Positions 42,923 through 45,572 of a stretch of 45,572 nucleotides of DNA are shown in pieces. The DNA comes from an uncultured Pelagibacteraceae bacterium (lineage in GTDB: Bacteria > Pseudomonadota > Alphaproteobacteria > Pelagibacterales > Pelagibacteraceae): assembly GCA_902512765.1 (NCBI GenBank), contig CABXKF010000005.1, positions 1 through 45,572 of the forward strand, in the 5' to 3' direction. The position numbers were made by a program, and so were the translations under genes. Positions within the stretch are counted from its first letter, which is position 1. Every line of letters begins with the position of its first letter. The notes below the pieces were generated by a model, which was given only the letters and a program-made list of their open reading frames with translations, was not told the DNA's origin and ran no database searches.

Positions 42923-43696
42923 ATGAAAAAGCAAATATTAGATATAATTAAAAAAAAAAATAAATCAAAGATTGTTAGTTTAACTGCCTATTCAAAGAAT
43001 ATTGCTTCAATTTTGGATAACTTCTGCGATATAATTTTAGTAGGAGATTCACTTGGTTCAGTTTTATACAATTATAAATCTACAAGACAAGTAAGCTTAA
43101 AGACTATGATAGAGCATTCAAAAAGTGTGAGAATGGGTATAAAAAAAAGTTTAATGGTTGTTGATATGCCACATAACACATATCGAAATTCTAAAGAAGC
43201 ACTTAAAAATGCAAAAAAAATAATTTCAATTACAAAATGTGATGCTGTTAAATTGGAAGGTGGGAAAAAAATTTATAATATTGTTCAAGCTTTAACTAAA
43301 AATAAAATACCAGTAATGGGTCACTTAGGATTACTGCCTCAATCAGACAAAACTTTTAAATACAAAGGAAAAAAAAGTTCTGAAAGAAATAAGATTTTAA
43401 ATGATGCCAAATTATTAGAAAGTGCAGGTGTATTTTCAATTGTTCTTGAATGCGTAGAAACTACTCTAGCAAAAAAAGTAACAAGTCAGATTAACATTCC
43501 AACTATTGGAATAGGAGCTTCAAATAATTGTGATGGACAGATTTTGGTACTAGATGATTTGATTGGACTTAACCCAATAGATGTTAGGTTTGTTAAGAAA
43601 TATAGCAATATTAGAAAAGAAATAAAAAAAGCAGTATTTAATTATTCTCAGGATGTGAGGCAAAAAAAGTTTCCACTAAAGAAACACTCGTATTAA
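42923..43696 (+). CDS. panB: 3-methyl-2-oxobutanoate hydroxymethyltransferase
   Basis: Adds a hydroxymethyl group from methylene-tetrahydrofolate to 2-oxoisovalerate in pantothenate synthesis. The 257-residue barrel has SLTAYSKNIASIL, LVGDSLGSVLYNY with metal-binding Asp, VVDMPHNTY, VKLEGG, PVMGHLGLLPQS and the catalytic glutamate in VLECVE, then TIGIGASNNCDGQILVLDDLIGL-type ending. It is slightly shorter than E. coli PanB (264). panC is not adjacent. The stop codon abuts the stop of the convergent TerC gene with no spacer. Confidence 0.94.
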   Translation: MKKQILDIIKKKNKSKIVSLTAYSKNIASILDNFCDIILVGDSLGSVLYNYKSTRQVSLKTMIEHSKSVRMGIKKSLMVVDMPHNTYRNSKEALKNAKKIISITKCDAVKLEGGKKIYNIVQALTKNKIPVMGHLGLLPQSDKTFKYKGKKSSERNKILNDAKLLESAGVFSIVLECVETTLAKKVTSQINIPTIGIGASNNCDGQILVLDDLIGLNPIDVRFVKKYSNIRKEIKKAVFNYSQDVRQKKFPLKKHSY

Positions 43697-44308
43697 CTAA
43701 AAATATTTAATAAATTCTTCATTAATTTTTAAAATTTCTAGATCAACTAATCCACCAATTATTAACTGCAATCCTACAATAAGAATAAATATTAACCCCA
43801 TATAAGCAATCCAGATATGTTTTTGTATGTAATTTGCCATGTAGGTTGCTAAGGCTCCAGTCAAAACGACCGATAAAACAAGGCCAAAAATCATAAAACC
43901 AAAATATTCTTTAGCCGCTGCAACAACCCCAATAACATTGTCAAAGCTAATCATAATATCTGCAAATAAAACTTTTCCAATACTACTTATGTAAGAGGGT
44001 TCTTTTGTTTTTTTAGTTTGTGATTTAATTTTTTTAATATCAACCAAATCTTTTCTTAAATCATTGACAATCCAAATTAATAATAATCCCCCTAATATTT
44101 TGATGAAATAAAATTTAAATAAGTAAGTAGCAAATATCGCAAAAAAAATTTTGAATACAAAAGCTCCTGCCACACCCCACAAAATAATTTGTTTCCTATT
44201 TTTGGGTACAAAGTTTGCTGCAATTGAACCAACTATAACTGCGTTATCAGCTGTTAAGATAATAGTGATAAAAATAATTTTAGTTAAAATAACGAGTTCT
44301 TCAATCAA
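43697..44308 (-). CDS. TerC family integral membrane protein (YjbE/YkoY-like)
   Basis: A 203-residue inner-membrane protein with about six to seven hydrophobic helices. The two TerC motifs with membrane aspartates are present: TADNAVIVGSIAANF in the first helix pair and ISFDNVIGVVAA near residue 120. Bacterial TerC homologues have been tied to manganese export and to metal loading of exported proteins; tellurite resistance is not implied by the fold alone. It lies downstream of the binding-protein gene's terminator, with 47 bases between, so it probably has its own promoter. Confidence 0.9.
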   Translation of the reverse strand: MIEELVILTKIIFITIILTADNAVIVGSIAANFVPKNRKQIILWGVAGAFVFKIFFAIFATYLFKFYFIKILGGLLLIWIVNDLRKDLVDIKKIKSQTKKTKEPSYISSIGKVLFADIMISFDNVIGVVAAAKEYFGFMIFGLVLSVVLTGALATYMANYIQKHIWIAYMGLIFILIVGLQLIIGGLVDLEILKINEEFIKYF

Positions 44309-44355
44309 GGTAAGTTAATATTATTTTAAATTTATAATAATTCAATAAAAAGTAT

Positions 44356-44387
44356 AAAAAAAAAGGCGGCCAAATTAATGACCGCCT
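44356..44387 (-). terminator. Rho-independent terminator of the LivK-type gene
   Basis: On the minus strand AGGCGGTC (44387-44380) pairs with GGCCGCCT-like sequence (44371-44364, AGGCGG on the plus strand) and is followed by a run of nine T (44364-44356). It lies 16 bases after the stop codon of the minus-strand binding-protein gene and reads in its direction. Confidence 0.9.
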
Positions 44388-44403
44388 CTAATATTATCTA
44401 AAA

Positions 44404-45572
44404 TTATTTTTGAGACCAAGTAGGCATTGGATACTGCAATTTACATGCAGCTAATTCAAATGGATAAACTGTACAATATTTACCACCTTGAACTTGCATC
44501 AAAATACCTCTAGTTTTTTCATTTTGACCGTCAGCACCAAATTTAATTCCTCTGTAAGGAACAATTAAAGAGTCTGATGACATATCTAAATTAACTAACG
44601 CTTGTCTAATTTTTTCAGGATCAGTTGATCCAGCATTATTAATTGCATTCGCTAATGCCATAAAGCCAGTAAAAGCTCTAGCTGGTACATCAGATAGATC
44701 TCTTCCACCTGAGTGAGTTTTGAAAAGGTCATTTACAGTACCAATCATTGGAATTGTAGTAGCCAAGTCAGTATTGAAAGGAGATCTTGTAATTACACCT
44801 TCAGCTTTACTTCCCATAGTAGCTATAAATTTTGGATCAGTATATCCAGCATTCTGTGCAACTAAAAGTTTAGGGTTGTAATCAAGTTCTTTAGCAGTAT
44901 TTAAAAATAAATAAGCATCAGCAGTATAAGATGATGGCAATAAAACATCAGGGTTTTTTGCTTTCAATCTCTGTACTTCAGAACTTAAAGATGTTGTTTT
45001 TGCTTTATAGCTAATTTTTTCAATAACTTTAAATCCTTGATCTTTAGCCATTTTATTTTGTGTTCCACCACTATCAGATCCCCACAAAGTATCTTCATGA
45101 ATAATACCAAGTGTATTTAATTTGTTATTATTCTTTTTGTTGAAGTCATTCATAAATTCAAACATTAATTGAGTAAATTCACCATCGTGTGGAGTAACTC
45201 TAAAGAAATATTTAAATCCTCTTGTTGTTAATTTTGGAGATGTAGACTCACCATTAACCCAAGGTATGCCAGCTCTTTCAGAAACTTGACTAGCTGCACC
45301 AGTAACTGATGAATAGTAAGCTCCAAACATTGCGTGAACTTTATCAGAATTTAACATTTTTTCTGTTTCACCAACTCCAATATCTGGTTTTCCACCATGG
45401 TCACCAACAACTATTGAAATTTTTCCACCACCTAAACCTTTTAGACCAGCATCTTTTGCTAAAGGCATTCCAGGAATATTGTGGCTATTATTAATAATAT
45501 CTAAAGCAGTTTGTACTGCAGCAACCGCATCCTTACCCACTTGGGCTACAGGACCAGTTAATGGATACAGTA
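44404..45572 (-). CDS. ABC transporter periplasmic amino-acid-binding protein (LivK family), 5' end off the window
   Basis: A type I periplasmic binding protein of branched-chain amino-acid or amide transporters. The frame stays open to the right edge: codons before the internal GTG at 45538-45540 read LYPLTGPVAQVGKDAV, the usual first strand and helix of the family, so the gene and its signal peptide extend beyond 45572. Recognisable blocks are VGDHGGKPDIGVGETEKML, GIPWVNGESTSP, FFRVTPHDGEF and PDVLLPSSYTADAYLFL. Ligand specificity (branched-chain amino acids, urea or amides) cannot be fixed. A strong terminator follows, and high expression would be expected for such a SAR11 transporter. Confidence 0.93.
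   Translation of the reverse strand, partial: LYPLTGPVAQVGKDAVAAVQTALDIINNSHNIPGMPLAKDAGLKGLGGGKISIVVGDHGGKPDIGVGETEKMLNSDKVHAMFGAYYSSVTGAASQVSERAGIPWVNGESTSPKLTTRGFKYFFRVTPHDGEFTQLMFEFMNDFNKKNNNKLNTLGIIHEDTLWGSDSGGTQNKMAKDQGFKVIEKISYKAKTTSLSSEVQRLKAKNPDVLLPSSYTADAYLFLNTAKELDYNPKLLVAQNAGYTDPKFIATMGSKAEGVITRSPFNTDLATTIPMIGTVNDLFKTHSGGRDLSDVPARAFTGFMALANAINNAGSTDPEKIRQALVNLDMSSDSLIVPYRGIKFGADGQNEKTRGILMQVQGGKYCTVYPFELAACKLQYPMPTWSQK

Overview
The window is AT-rich, tightly packed bacterial DNA with many 1-11 nt gene overlaps and almost no spare intergenic sequence. Gene content (a green-type proteorhodopsin, a RecA-AlaS-Icd block, streamlined versions of housekeeping enzymes, a one-cysteine DksA) and codon use point to a marine alphaproteobacterium of the SAR11 clade (Candidatus Pelagibacter or a close relative). 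This is inference from protein character, not from a database search.

Layout. 1-8045: the end of a MazG-like pyrophosphohydrolase, nadC-nadA (NAD synthesis), tRNA-Leu(GAG), a secreted alpha/beta hydrolase, YgfZ, dihydroorotase, an SMR transporter and a PrpE-type acyl-CoA synthetase. 8046-12989: the proteorhodopsin with a structured leader and a clear terminator, then a di-iron membrane desaturase/hydroxylase, a [2Fe-2S] ferredoxin and a ferredoxin reductase (a plausible NADPH-to-membrane-oxygenase chain), a YfcG-like GST and a MOSC protein. 12998-13519: dksA on the minus strand.

13598-26457 is the most unusual part: some 13 kb of plus-strand, mostly abutting genes of which most are exported. 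It begins with a membrane GT39-like glycosyltransferase and a GT2 polyprenyl-phosphate-sugar synthase, continues with a DUF1800/DUF1501 (Tat) pair, a secreted serine hydrolase and a polysaccharide-lyase-like protein, then a lysine-rich secreted protein whose start appears frameshifted, translationally coupled to an 835-residue exported protein made almost entirely of Gly, Ala and Met (about 120 Met by hand count) with a collagen-like (Gly-X-Pro)12 tail. It ends with a secreted clan-A-like glycoside hydrolase and an FG-GAP repeat protein. I read it as a candidate cell-surface or extracellular-matrix locus and as the best candidate for an undescribed system here.

26477-28142: umuDC under a perfect alphaproteobacterial SOS box. 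28299-32410: a small unknown protein, a GFA protein, glycerate kinase, TolC and recA with terminator. 32459-45572: core genes alaS, icd (minus), psd-pssA, a GT8-like glycosyltransferase, rlmE, guaB without CBS domains, a TPR protein, guaA, gloA, panB, then TerC and a truncated LivK-type binding protein on the minus strand. No CRISPR array, insertion sequence, integrase or rRNA gene was seen.
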